64,000 bases of DNA, taken from assembly GCF_030268965.1 (NCBI RefSeq), contig NZ_BSSE01000013.1:67642-131641 (forward strand), in the 5' to 3' direction. A program made the position numbers and the translations under genes. This document shows positions 18,482 to 26,008 of the stretch, one piece after another (positions within the stretch are counted from its first letter, which is position 1; every line of letters starts with the position of its first letter). The DNA comes from Microtetraspora sp. NBRC 16547. Its GTDB lineage: Bacteria; Actinomycetota; Actinomycetes; Streptosporangiales; Streptosporangiaceae. The notes beneath the pieces were generated by a model. It searched no databases. It worked only from the letters and a program-made list of their open reading frames with translations, and was not told the DNA's origin.

Positions 18482-18802
18482 GTGGAGTTTGTGAAGCTTT
18501 GGGGCCGGAACCGGACGGTCCACAGTGTGACGGATGCCAGGCCCTCACTGTCGGAGGACATCCGGCGACGCGAGATCAGCTACGTGATCAAGATGTCGAT
18601 CCGTCTCGTGTGCCTCGTCCTCGCCGTCGCCGTGCCCGCGCCGTGGCCGGTGCGGGCGCTGCTCGTCGCCGGCGCCGTCGTTTTGCCGTACCTTGCCGTG
18701 ATCGGGGCCAATGAGCGAGGTAAAGGTCAACCCTCACCCATGGAATCCGCGGAATCTAACCAAAACGAGATACCACTGCATCGACGCGAGATCGGGTCGT
18801 GA
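18482..18802 (+). CDS. DUF3099-family small membrane protein
   Basis: About 106 residues with the DUF3099 pattern: a conserved SVTDARPSLSEDIRRRE segment, two adjacent hydrophobic helices (about MSIRLVCLVLAVAVPA and VRALLVAGAVVLPYLAVIGA), and a short polar tail. It should be a membrane protein with two spans; no function is known for this actinobacterial family. The start is uncertain: GTG codons at 18482 and 18491 are both possible, and neither has a clear ribosome-binding site. It ends just before the promoter of the 6C RNA. Confidence 0.78.
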   Translation: MEFVKLWGRNRTVHSVTDARPSLSEDIRRREISYVIKMSIRLVCLVLAVAVPAPWPVRALLVAGAVVLPYLAVIGANERGKGQPSPMESAESNQNEIPLHRREIGS

Positions 18803-18809
18803 CAAAGTC

Positions 18810-18841
18810 TTGACGCAACCCATGGGTTGTAGGTGTACAGT
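18810..18841 (+). promoter_or_regulatory. 6C RNA promoter with a 14-bp palindromic operator candidate
   Basis: TTGACG at 18810-18815 is a good -35. TGTACA (18834-18839) or TACAGT (18836-18841) can serve as -10, with an 18- or 20-bp spacer. The spacer contains the perfect palindrome CAACCCATGGGTTG (18816-18829), positioned so that a bound dimer would block RNA polymerase. Confidence 0.6.
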
Positions 18842-18845
18842 TTAG

Positions 18846-18966
18846 CCAAGCGCTCTGGTCCCCCGTCGGAGCGCTGGTGCCGGCGTTCCGGGCCCCCGTC
18901 GGAACGCCGATGAAGCGGCGCCGGGTGGTTTGCCCCCGTAACCACCCGGCGCTGCCCTTCTTTTTT
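18846..18966 (+). ncRNA. 6C small RNA
   Basis: Three consecutive hairpins each expose a C-rich loop. Hairpin 1 pairs AGCGCTC (18849-18855) with GAGCGCT (18869-18875). Hairpin 2 is a perfect 9-bp stem (18881-18889 with 18901-18909). Hairpin 3 is a perfect 13-bp stem (18918-18930 with 18940-18952) followed by a T-rich tail at about 18958-18966, an unusually classical intrinsic terminator for this genome. All three loops contain CCCCC. This matches the conserved actinobacterial 6C RNA class, which uses C-rich loops to contact G-rich ribosome-binding sites. There is no open frame inside. Targets cannot be read here. The exact 5' end is inferred from the promoter. Confidence 0.8.
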
Positions 18967-19088
18967 GCCGAATTTCGCTTTAATTCGAACAAATTCCCGT
19001 TCGCGGCTCGAAGACTCGCGTTTTCACGGCATATCGCGATATATCTGACTATCATTCCATCCACCGGACGACGCCCGGCGACGGCGGG

Positions 19089-19146
19089 CGACGCGCCTCA
19101 TCGCCCACCAGTCGCCTGCGGCGAGCGCGAGCCCGGAGGCGCGTCG
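19089..19146. terminator. Inverted repeat at the end of the molybdenum-cofactor operon
   Basis: CGACGCGCCTC (19089-19099) pairs perfectly with GAGGCGCGTCG (19136-19146); a smaller hairpin can form within the 36-nt interval. It lies just beyond the DUF6457 stop and opposite the end of the 6C transcript, so it could terminate the leftward operon. Confidence 0.5.
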
Positions 19147-19153
19147 TCGGACG

Positions 19154-19411
19154 CTAAGCGTCCTTCATGGTTTCGGTCGTGGCCTGTTCCCAATTGCGGG
19201 CCATCGCCGACAGGCGCTCCACCGCGTCCTGGGGGGCCGTACCCGTTCCCTGGGCGAGCCCGACCAGGTAGGCGGTGAGCGGTGCGGCCGGACGGGTCAC
19301 GCCGTGCGCCACGTCGCGGGTCAGGTCGAGCACCGCCTTGCGGTCCACCCGCTCGGGATCGACGCCCAGCTCTCGGCAGACCAGGGCGGTCCACTCCTCC
19401 AGCACGTTCAT
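19154..19411 (-). CDS. DUF6457-family small protein
   Basis: An 85-residue helical protein of the DUF6457 family, which commonly neighbours mobA in actinobacteria. It starts MNVLEEWTALVCRELG and has a hydrophobic helix (LTAYLVGLAQ) and an RNWEQ segment. The ATG at 19409-19411 has GGAG upstream and overlaps the mobA stop by 4 nt. The coupling points to a part in molybdenum-cofactor metabolism; the biochemical role is not known. Confidence 0.75.
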   Translation of the reverse strand: MNVLEEWTALVCRELGVDPERVDRKAVLDLTRDVAHGVTRPAAPLTAYLVGLAQGTGTAPQDAVERLSAMARNWEQATTETMKDA

Positions 19412-20007
19412 GCGGTCTCCTCGCTCGCCACTCGATTCCGGCGTGCCCGGTCGAGATCGTCCATGGTGTCGCAGTCGAACCAGGGGGCGCGTCCGTCCGC
19501 GCCGGGGGCGAGGCGGAGCGTTACGGGGCCCAGGGGGCCGAGCAGCCCGCGCAGCGAGTGGCCGGTGTAGCGGGCGAGCGCCTCCCGGAGCGGCTCCGCT
19601 CGCCACACGCCGGCCAGCCACTGCTCTCTGCTCTCGTCGTCGAGGAGCATGGCGCCGTTGGCTCCGGCCGCGCGGGCGGCGTCGAAGAGCGCCGTCACAT
19701 GCTCCGCGTCCAGGAACGGCAGGTCGGCGGCGAGCAGCGCCACCTCGTCGGCGGTGACGAGGGCGAGGCCGGCTCGCAGCGCCGGGACCGGCCCGGATCC
19801 GGGCGGGTTCTCCCGGGTGTGTACGGCCCGTTCCAGCGGCCCCGGCCCGGGTCGTGGGGGGCCGACGACGACGAGGGTCCGCGCGCCGGGCACGGCGGCC
19901 GCGACCCGCTCGATCAGGGATCGCCCGCCGACCAGCGCACCCGGCTTGTCCAGACCGCCCAGGCGCTCCGCGCGCCCTCCGGCCAGGATCACCGCGTCGT
20001 ACGGCAC
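19408..20007 (-). CDS. mobA: Molybdenum cofactor guanylyltransferase MobA
   Basis: MobA attaches GMP from GTP to molybdopterin to form the guanine-dinucleotide cofactor of DMSO-reductase-type enzymes. The 199-residue protein has the nucleotide-binding LAGGRAERLGGLDKP loop (glycine-rich signature with conserved Lys) and AADLPFL, whose Asp binds the metal. It is slightly short for the family but contains the full core. The gene starts four bases after moaA and is coupled to DUF6457. In this context it could act on molybdopterin itself or a related nucleotide transfer; MobA is the best reading. Confidence 0.85.
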   Translation of the reverse strand: MPYDAVILAGGRAERLGGLDKPGALVGGRSLIERVAAAVPGARTLVVVGPPRPGPGPLERAVHTRENPPGSGPVPALRAGLALVTADEVALLAADLPFLDAEHVTALFDAARAAGANGAMLLDDESREQWLAGVWRAEPLREALARYTGHSLRGLLGPLGPVTLRLAPGADGRAPWFDCDTMDDLDRARRNRVASEETA

Positions 20008-20011
20008 GGCA

Positions 20012-21001
20012 CTAGCCTCCGATGGCCGACATGGGGCGGGACGGCTGGAGGAAGGACGGGTCGTCGATGCCGTGGCCGGGCTTCTTCCCGCGCACCGCCG
20101 CGACCCACCGGGCCGCGAGGTCCTCGTCGGACGCGCCGGACCGCAGGGCCGTACGGAGGTCGGACTCCTCGGTCGCGAAGAGGCAGTTGCGGATCTGGCC
20201 GTCGGCGGTGAGCCGGACGCGGTCGCACGATCCGCAGAACGGCCGGGTGACCGAGCCGATCACGCCCACCCGCGCCGGCCCGCCGTTCACGAGGAACAAC
20301 TCGGCGGGCGCGCTCCCCCGATGGCGCGGGTCGTCCTCAGTGAGGTCGAAGGAGCCCTTGAGCAGGCCGAGGATCTCGTCTGCGGTGATCATGTTCTCGC
20401 GGCGCCAGCCGTGCTGGGCGTCGAGGGGCATCTGCTCGATGAAGCGCAGCTCGTAGCCGTGGTCCAGGCTGAACCGCAGCAGCGGGACGGCCTCGTGCTC
20501 GTTGATCCCGCGCATCAGCACAGCGTTGATCTTGACGGGGGTGAGCCCGGCCCGCTCGGCCGCGGCCAGCCCGTCGAGGACGTCCCGCAGCCGGTCGCGG
20601 TGCGCGAGGCGTACGAACACGTCGGGGTCCAATGTGTCGAGCGAGACGTTGACGCGGTCGAGGCCGGCCTCCGCGAGCGGGGCGGCGAGCCGGGCCAGGC
20701 CGATGCCGTTGGTGGTCAGCGACACCTGGGGACGCGGGGCGAGCCGCGCGGCCGCGGCGACGATCTCCACCAGCTCCCTCCGGAGCAGGGGCTCGCCCCC
20801 GGTGTAACGCACCTCCGTGATGCCCAGCCGTTCCACGCCGATCGCGACCAGGCGGACGATCTCCTCGGCGGTGAGCAGGTCGGGCTTGGGAAGCCAGTCG
20901 AGTCCTTCCGGCGGCATGCAGTACGCGCAGCGCAGGTTGCATCGGTCGGTCAGCGAGACGCGCAGGTCAGTCGCGACCCGGCCGAATGAGTCAACCAGCA
21001 A
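20012..21001 (-). CDS. moaA: GTP 3',8-cyclase MoaA
   Basis: A radical-SAM enzyme that starts molybdenum-cofactor synthesis by rearranging GTP. The 329-residue protein has the SAM-cluster motif CNLRCAYC, the second-cluster motif FCGSCDRVR followed by a third Cys (IRNCLF), and the essential C-terminal Gly-Gly tail (SAIGG). I choose the TTG at 20999-21001 because GGGAGG lies six bases upstream and the protein then starts just before the family's first conserved strand; a longer in-frame start 60 nt upstream has no family sequence. It heads the moaA-mobA-DUF6457 unit. MoaC, MoaE and MoeA are not in the window. Confidence 0.95.
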   Translation of the reverse strand: MLVDSFGRVATDLRVSLTDRCNLRCAYCMPPEGLDWLPKPDLLTAEEIVRLVAIGVERLGITEVRYTGGEPLLRRELVEIVAAAARLAPRPQVSLTTNGIGLARLAAPLAEAGLDRVNVSLDTLDPDVFVRLAHRDRLRDVLDGLAAAERAGLTPVKINAVLMRGINEHEAVPLLRFSLDHGYELRFIEQMPLDAQHGWRRENMITADEILGLLKGSFDLTEDDPRHRGSAPAELFLVNGGPARVGVIGSVTRPFCGSCDRVRLTADGQIRNCLFATEESDLRTALRSGASDEDLAARWVAAVRGKKPGHGIDDPSFLQPSRPMSAIGG

Positions 21002-21110
21002 GGGGGACCTCCCGGACGTCAGAAGACTCAAGCCTACGACCTGTCGTCTCTCAAGCGGCAACGGCCGCCGGGCCGCGACGATTCTGAGTGGACCGGCGGC
21101 GGGGCGGTGA

Positions 21111-21989
21111 TCAGGCGAGCGCGGGAGAGGGAACGGAGCGGCGCGGGTCGAGGAGGCCGGGATCGGTCGCCATGAACACGTCCATGGAGTCGCTGCGCCA
21201 TCCGGCGGAGAGCAGGGCCCGCGTGGCGGCGTGCGGCGCGGGCAGGCAGACCCGGGCCCGGCCGCCGGGCGGGTCCAGTGAGGCCAGCACGGCGACGACC
21301 GCGTCCCTGGCCGCGTTGTCCCTGGCCGCGTGGGGGCCGGCGCCGGGTTCCACGGCCATGTGCACGATGCCGTACTCCGGCCCGGTCCCGGCCACGGCCG
21401 CCGCGGCGACCACGGCGCCGTCGCGGGCCGCGAGGACCGACCGCCCGCCGGGCCGGGCGGCCCAGGCCGCGTGATCGGCGGCCCGGTCGACGCCGGTCCA
21501 GCGCCGCTCCGACTCGGCGACCTCGTCGGGGCGGGCCTCCGAGACCGTCCAGCCGGACGGAAGATGGAGCGCTCGCACGTCCCCGCCCAGGTAGAGGAGC
21601 GGCCACCAGGCGTCCAGGCCCGACCGCGTGTACAGCGGCAGCGCGTGCGCGTGCAGGCTGCTGAAGGTCATGCGGCGGGGGGTGTCCTGCCACAGGGTCG
21701 CGAGCATGGCGTTGCCGGCGCCCCGGCCGTGGGCTCCCGGATCGACGAACAGGTCGCAGAGCATCGTCACCGCGTCCGGCCCGTCGCCGATCCGGCGGGT
21801 CGCGCCGAATCCCGTCACCTTTCCGTGCCGCTCGGCGACCACCACCCGGCCGTGGGCGAGCAGGTGACCGATGTACGCCGGGTCCGCTCCCGACCACTCC
21901 TCGTCCTGCCCGGTAGCGATGGCCACCTCCGCGATGGCGTCCAGATCGTTTGCGGTCGCATCCCTTATGTCCAGGTTCGTCACGGCCAT
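21111..21989 (-). CDS. GNAT-family N-acetyltransferase, double-domain
   Basis: A 292-residue protein with a canonical N-terminal GNAT domain: acetyl-CoA motif LFVDPGAHGRGAGNAML (about residues 79-95). The second half has a weaker GNAT-like pattern (VAVEPGAG-type segment and LPAPHAATRALLSAGW), so this looks like a tandem GNAT protein in which only the first acetyl-CoA site is clearly intact. The substrate is unknown. It lies divergently from the polyketide synthase gene and upstream of moaA on the same strand, but 109 bp separates it from moaA, so a functional link is doubtful. Confidence 0.8.
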   Translation of the reverse strand: MAVTNLDIRDATANDLDAIAEVAIATGQDEEWSGADPAYIGHLLAHGRVVVAERHGKVTGFGATRRIGDGPDAVTMLCDLFVDPGAHGRGAGNAMLATLWQDTPRRMTFSSLHAHALPLYTRSGLDAWWPLLYLGGDVRALHLPSGWTVSEARPDEVAESERRWTGVDRAADHAAWAARPGGRSVLAARDGAVVAAAAVAGTGPEYGIVHMAVEPGAGPHAARDNAARDAVVAVLASLDPPGGRARVCLPAPHAATRALLSAGWRSDSMDVFMATDPGLLDPRRSVPSPALA

Positions 21990-22002
21990 ACTGTGCCACA
22001 GT
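21990..22002. promoter_or_regulatory. Palindrome abutting the GNAT start codon
   Basis: ACTGTG-C-CACAGT is a perfect 13-bp inverted repeat directly against the start codon (21987-21989) of the leftward GNAT gene, inside the 156-bp divergent gap. It is positioned like an operator. Confidence 0.4.
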
Positions 22003-22145
22003 CCACGCCGGGCGTGGCCTCTTCAAACGCGCGCCCACGGCTCTCGCGGGTCCCGCAGCGTTCACCCCCCGAGCGGTTCACGCATGCGGGGCAGCGAATC
22101 GGGCATCTATCGATCACTCGGACATTTCGCCGATCGGGAGGTCCC

Positions 22146-23201
22146 ATGACGCGAATCGCCGCCGTTCGGTGCGTCCTCCCCCCGAACCGATACGCCCAGA
22201 AGGAGATCACGAACCGGCTGGCGGAGCTGTGGCTGAGCCCGGAGACCGGCCGTGACCTCCTCGACCGGTTGCACACGAGCACCCGCGTCGAGTACCGCCA
22301 CCTGGCGCTGCCGATCGAGGAGTACGGCAAGCTCGACGGCTTCGGAACGGCGAACGAGATCTACATCGACGCGGCGGTCGACCTCGGGACGGAGGCGGTC
22401 CGCGCCGCGCTGGAGGCGGCCGGGCTGGCCGCGTCCGACGTGGACCTGATCATCGTCGCCTCGACAACCGGCGTGGCCGCGCCCTCGCTGGACGCCAGGA
22501 TGGCCGGCCGGCTCGGCCTGCGCCCCGACGTCAAGCGGCTCCCGATCTTCGGCCTCGGATGCGTCGCCGGGGCCGCGGGGATCGCCCGCCTGCATGACTA
22601 CCTGCGCGGCGCCCCCGGCGAGGTGGCCGTGCTGCTCGCGGTCGAGCTCTGCTCCCTCACCCTGCAACGCGGCGACTCCTCGATCGCGAACCTGGTGGCG
22701 AGCGGCCTGTTCGGGGACGGCGCCGCCGCCGTGGTGGCCTGCGGCGACGAGCGGCCGGGGTCCGGCCCGGCCGTGGCCGCTACCCGCAGCCGCCTGTACC
22801 GCGACTCCGAGCGGGTGATGGGCTGGGACGTCCGCGACAGCGGCTTCCAGGTGGTGCTCGACGTGGGCATCCCCGAGCTGGTGCGCACCCACCTGGCCGA
22901 CGACGTGCAGGGGTTCCTCTCCGATCAGGGGCTGACGACGGAGGACGTGACCGCCTGGGTCTGCCATCCGGGCGGCCCGAAGGTGCTGGAGGCGGTCGCC
23001 GCGGCCCTCGACCTGCCGGACGGCGCGCTGGACGCGACCTGGCGCTCCCTCGCCGGTGCGGGGAACCTGTCCTCGGCGTCCGCGCTGTTCGTGCTGCGGG
23101 ACACGCTGGCGTCGCCGCACCCGCCTCCGGCCGGCACTCCGGGCGTCCTCCTCGCGATGGGCCCCGGTTTCTGCTCCGAGCTCGTCCTGCTGCGCTGGTA
23201 G
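22146..23201 (+). CDS. Type III polyketide synthase
   Basis: A 351-residue chalcone-synthase-fold homodimeric enzyme that extends a CoA-linked starter with malonyl-CoA and cyclises the product. The catalytic triad is Cys139 (GLGCVAGAAG), His274 (VCHPGGPK) and Asn307 (GAGNLSSAS). The ATG at 22146 has GGGAGG five bases upstream; the long upstream open frame is not protein-like. Only 7 nt separate it from the methyltransferase gene. This pairing matches alkylpyrone and alkylresorcinol operons (bpsA-bpsB of Bacillus, srsA-srsB of Streptomyces), so a long-chain acyl starter and a membrane-associated phenolic lipid or pyrone product are likely. Confidence 0.93.
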   Translation: MTRIAAVRCVLPPNRYAQKEITNRLAELWLSPETGRDLLDRLHTSTRVEYRHLALPIEEYGKLDGFGTANEIYIDAAVDLGTEAVRAALEAAGLAASDVDLIIVASTTGVAAPSLDARMAGRLGLRPDVKRLPIFGLGCVAGAAGIARLHDYLRGAPGEVAVLLAVELCSLTLQRGDSSIANLVASGLFGDGAAAVVACGDERPGSGPAVAATRSRLYRDSERVMGWDVRDSGFQVVLDVGIPELVRTHLADDVQGFLSDQGLTTEDVTAWVCHPGGPKVLEAVAAALDLPDGALDATWRSLAGAGNLSSASALFVLRDTLASPHPPPAGTPGVLLAMGPGFCSELVLLRW

Positions 23202-23207
23202 CGGCGT

Positions 23208-23241
23208 CATGTCCTGGCATGTGACCTGGCATGTGTCCTGG
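23208..23241. repeat. Short tandem repeat at the methyltransferase start
   Basis: Units of 10, 12 and 12 bp (CATGTCCTGG, CATGTGACCTGG, CATGTGTCCTGG) span the start codon and encode the repeated N-terminus MSWHVTWHVSW. Confidence 0.7.
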
Positions 23242-23829
23242 TACGCCCTGCTCATCCTCGCGGTGGCGGCGGAACGCGTCGCCGAGCTCATCGTGGCCCG
23301 GCGCAACACCCGGTGGAGCCTGGCCCGCGGCGGCGTGGTCAGCGGTCGGGCGCACTACCCGTTGCTGGTGGCGCTGCACGCCGGGCTGCTCGTCTCCTGC
23401 CTCGCCGAGGTGCGCCTGACCGGGCGGCCGTTCGTCCCGGCGCTCGGCTGGCCCATGCTCGCCCTGGTCCTCGCCGCCCAGGGACTGCGCTGGTGGTGCG
23501 TCGTCTCGCTCGGTCCCCGGTGGAACACGCGGGTGATCGTGGTTCCGGGGATGCCGCCGGTGCGCCACGGGCCGTACCGTCTCTCGTGGCTGCGTCACCC
23601 CAACTACGTGGCCGTGGCGGCGGAGGGCGTGGCGCTGCCCCTGGTGCACACGGCGTGGCTGACCGCGGCCGGATTCACCGTGGTCAACGCGGCGCTGATG
23701 GCCGTCCGGATCAGGTGCGAGGAGGCCGCCCTCGCCGGAGCCGCGAGCCAGGACGCCACGCCACGGCCTCCATGCCCGCCCCCGAGCCCACCGCACCCGA
23801 GCCCGGCGCCCCCTGCCGACCCCGCATGA
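23209..23829 (+). CDS. Isoprenylcysteine carboxyl methyltransferase-family protein, polyketide O-methyltransferase partner
   Basis: A 206-residue membrane protein with four or five hydrophobic segments and the ICMT family core: RVAELIVARRN, the GPRWNTRVIVV segment, GPYRLSWLRHPNY (SAM and substrate site) and a C-terminal RIRCEEAAL. Bacterial relatives next to type III synthases (BpsB, SrsB) methylate the hydroxyl of alkylpyrones or resorcinols, which is the likely role here. The C-terminus is a low-complexity Pro-rich tail (PPCPPPSPPHP) that is probably disordered. The ATG at 23209 begins a short repetitive N-terminus; GTG codons at residues 5 and 9 are possible alternative starts. Confidence 0.85.
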   Translation: MSWHVTWHVSWYALLILAVAAERVAELIVARRNTRWSLARGGVVSGRAHYPLLVALHAGLLVSCLAEVRLTGRPFVPALGWPMLALVLAAQGLRWWCVVSLGPRWNTRVIVVPGMPPVRHGPYRLSWLRHPNYVAVAAEGVALPLVHTAWLTAAGFTVVNAALMAVRIRCEEAALAGAASQDATPRPPCPPPSPPHPSPAPPADPA

Positions 23830-23877
23830 GCCCCGCCTCAGCCCTGCCTCCGCCCCACGGGCGCCGGAGAGACGGAA

Positions 23878-23904
23878 CGCCCGGCTCCGCGAGGGAACCG
23901 GGCG
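23878..23904. terminator. Possible hairpin after the polyketide operon
   Basis: CGCCCGG (23878-23884) and CCGGGCG (23898-23904) pair around a 13-nt loop between convergent genes. It has only seven pairs and no T-run. Confidence 0.35.
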
Positions 23905-23986
23905 AACCGTTCGGCGATATGCGGGGACGCGTCCCTGGGATCCGGTGCCCGCCGTGGTCGTCAGGGCTGGACCCCCGAGTCACGTC

Positions 23987-24937
23987 CTAGCGGTGGCCCC
24001 AGCCGCCGACGACCTTGACGTAGCGGGACGCCTCCGAGCCCTTCAGACGGCGGTCGCCGTCGAAGCGCACGCCCCAGGTGCCGGACTTCGAGGCCCGGAC
24101 CCGGCTGAAGAAGCGGCCGTCGCCGTTGGTCTCGACGGTCTGGACGTACTTCCACGTCCGCGCACCCCTGGGCAGGAAGTAGACGTCGATGTCCTGGCCG
24201 CCGAGCCAGTGCCAGTTGTGCCAGTAGCTACGGCTCTCGTAGCAGTCGTCGCCCCGGCCCCAGCGGCGGTCGTAACCGTCCCAGTCGTAGTACCAGTCGC
24301 TGTAGCACTGCGCGACCTCGAGCCTGCCCCGGAGGTCGAGCTTGCGGCCCGTCCTCACCGGCTGGGGCGTGGCGTTGAAGCCGCTGATGCGGGTCGCCTT
24401 GGGGCCTCTCGGCGCCGACGGCCGGCTCCAGTCGTCGTGCTTCACGTAGAAGGTCCGGTCGGCGACCCTGACCTGGCCGTCAAGGCCGAGAGCCTCGACG
24501 TGCACCGTCCAGGCGCCCGTCTTGTTGCTCCAGTCGAAGTCCCAGGACGTGGACTTCGTGTCCCACTTGGGTTCCTGCCGGTCGGACGGGTTGTCGTCCT
24601 TCCTGGCCACCCAGTGTCCGCTGTGGCCGCCACCGTGACCGTAGCCGCCACCCTGCGGCTCCAGAACGTCGATCGTGACGTCCTTGACGTCCTTCGTCCG
24701 GACCGTGGCGGTCACGCGGACCGAGCCGTGCCGGCGGACGACGACCGTGCCAGGGGTGACGTCGACCGACAGGATCCGGGAATCCACCCGGTACGAAGGG
24801 GTGCTGGGCGTCGGCGTGTCGGATGTCCCCGGAGCGCTGGAGCCGTCCGGAACGTCCGCGAAGGCCGGCGTGGCCGCCGCGAGCGCCGTGGCGCTCATGG
24901 CGGCCACCATCATTGCGGCGGTGATGCGATTCACCAT
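23987..24937 (-). CDS. Secreted protein with two immunoglobulin-like domains
   Basis: A 316-residue protein with a clear signal peptide (about 1-27, cut after ATPAFA). The mature part begins with a Pro/Thr/Ser linker, then a first beta-rich domain (about 50-150) that starts RILSVDVTPGTVVVRRHG and ends in a VKHDDWSRP hinge. The second domain (about 165-316) has the RGRLE...DVYFLPRGARTWKYV...GDGRFFSRVRASKSGTWGVRF pattern of extracellular Ig-like folds. A Tyr/Trp/Asp-rich insertion with two Cys (QCYSDWYYDWDGYD and DDCYESRSYW) could be disulfide-linked. The adjacent gene has the same architecture. Function is unknown; cell-wall-associated or matrix protein is plausible. Confidence 0.7.
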   Translation of the reverse strand: MVNRITAAMMVAAMSATALAAATPAFADVPDGSSAPGTSDTPTPSTPSYRVDSRILSVDVTPGTVVVRRHGSVRVTATVRTKDVKDVTIDVLEPQGGGYGHGGGHSGHWVARKDDNPSDRQEPKWDTKSTSWDFDWSNKTGAWTVHVEALGLDGQVRVADRTFYVKHDDWSRPSAPRGPKATRISGFNATPQPVRTGRKLDLRGRLEVAQCYSDWYYDWDGYDRRWGRGDDCYESRSYWHNWHWLGGQDIDVYFLPRGARTWKYVQTVETNGDGRFFSRVRASKSGTWGVRFDGDRRLKGSEASRYVKVVGGWGHR

Positions 24938-25083
24938 GAGGGTTGTGTCCTCTCCCCGTTGCGAACGCGCCCACGGCAGTGGGGCGCGCCTACGTCAAAG
25001 ACGCGCAATGAAAGGGAAAAGTTGCCCCAAACTCACAGTCAAAACATCACAAATTCGCAACCGGCCTTCAGGAAGTTGTGATA
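24938..25083. other. Gap between the two secreted-protein genes
   Basis: 146 bp with a relatively AT-rich centre (about 25010-25080) that should hold the promoter of the 23987-24937 gene, which is read leftward. No hairpin stands out. Confidence 0.35.
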
Positions 25084-25926
25084 TCAGCCCGTTATGACAC
25101 TGGTGTCCGATGCGTAGTGTCCCGTTCCTGTGAATTCGACCTGCCAGGTGCCCGCGGTCTTCGCCGGCGTCTGGCCCTCGAACCAGCCGTCCTTGTTCGT
25201 GACGGCGGTCCCCATGTCCTTCCAGTCGGTCGAACCCTGCTGGCGGAAACGAAGCGTGACCTCCCGGTCGGCGAAGGGCCGGTAGTCGACCCGGCCGCTC
25301 GGATCGACCTTGAGGAGGGTGCCGGTGACCCGCGCGCCGTTCGCGTCGCGGTTCACGCTGACCCCTTCCAGCCGTGTCTCCCGCCGGAGGTAGAAGGTCG
25401 TGTAACTGCTGACCGTGGCGCCGTTCGCGCCCTTGGCGGTCGCGACCACGGTCCACTGGCCGCTCGGATACCAGCGGGACAGCGCGGTCTCCGGCTGGAA
25501 CCGCCACTTCTCCCAGCCGGTGAACCGCTCCGTTCCTTGCCGGCCCTGGGTGGACTGCGTCCCCGAGACGGAGACCCCGCCGCTGCTCCCGTTGATCCAG
25601 GGGGGACGCAGCGCCGAGGAGGTGGCGGACTTGGCCGGGGCGACGGCCTGAAGGGCGCCTCCCGCCTGCTCGGTGGCGGCGCCCGGCGGCGGGCCGGGAT
25701 CGACCTTGACGGAGACCCCGCGGTCGCCCCTGGCTCCGCGGGCGACCACGTCGATCACCAGCTTCACTGACCCGGAGGGGCCGACGACCGGGTCGCCCGG
25801 TTGCACGGTGACGGATCGGATGGCCAGCTCGTCATCGGCCGCCGCCGGTGTCTGCGCCGCGGCCCCGAATGCGGCCAGTGGAACGGCGACCGCGACGGCC
25901 GCCCTGGCGATTAGACGTCTGCTCAT
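25084..25926 (-). CDS. Secreted protein, paralogue of the adjacent two-domain protein
   Basis: A 280-residue protein with a signal peptide (about 1-31, cut near TPAAAD). As in its neighbour, a first beta-rich domain begins AIRSVTVQPGDPVVGPSGSVKL, a hinge YLRRETRLEG follows, and a second domain carries VTGTLLKVDPSGRV, RFRQQGSTDWKDMG and GDGW-like NKDGWFEG before a TAGTWQVEFTGTGHYA strand. Its first domain holds a Gly/Ser-rich insertion. It lacks the Cys and Tyr-rich insert of its paralogue. The ATG at 25924-25926 follows TACGGT by eight bases and has no ribosome-binding site, so it may be leaderless. Function unknown. Confidence 0.68.
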   Translation of the reverse strand: MSRRLIARAAVAVAVPLAAFGAAAQTPAAADDELAIRSVTVQPGDPVVGPSGSVKLVIDVVARGARGDRGVSVKVDPGPPPGAATEQAGGALQAVAPAKSATSSALRPPWINGSSGGVSVSGTQSTQGRQGTERFTGWEKWRFQPETALSRWYPSGQWTVVATAKGANGATVSSYTTFYLRRETRLEGVSVNRDANGARVTGTLLKVDPSGRVDYRPFADREVTLRFRQQGSTDWKDMGTAVTNKDGWFEGQTPAKTAGTWQVEFTGTGHYASDTSVITG

Positions 25927-26008
25927 GGCCGAAGACCGTAGGCAGCCCCGGGTAATGCCCCCAGGGTGGAAAACCACCCCGGATGGCAAAACGTCGGCCT
26001 GCCCGAGG

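Noticed and set aside
21002-21110. A molybdenum-cofactor riboswitch before moaA
   Set aside because: The gap is too short and GC-rich, and I see no conserved stems of the class.
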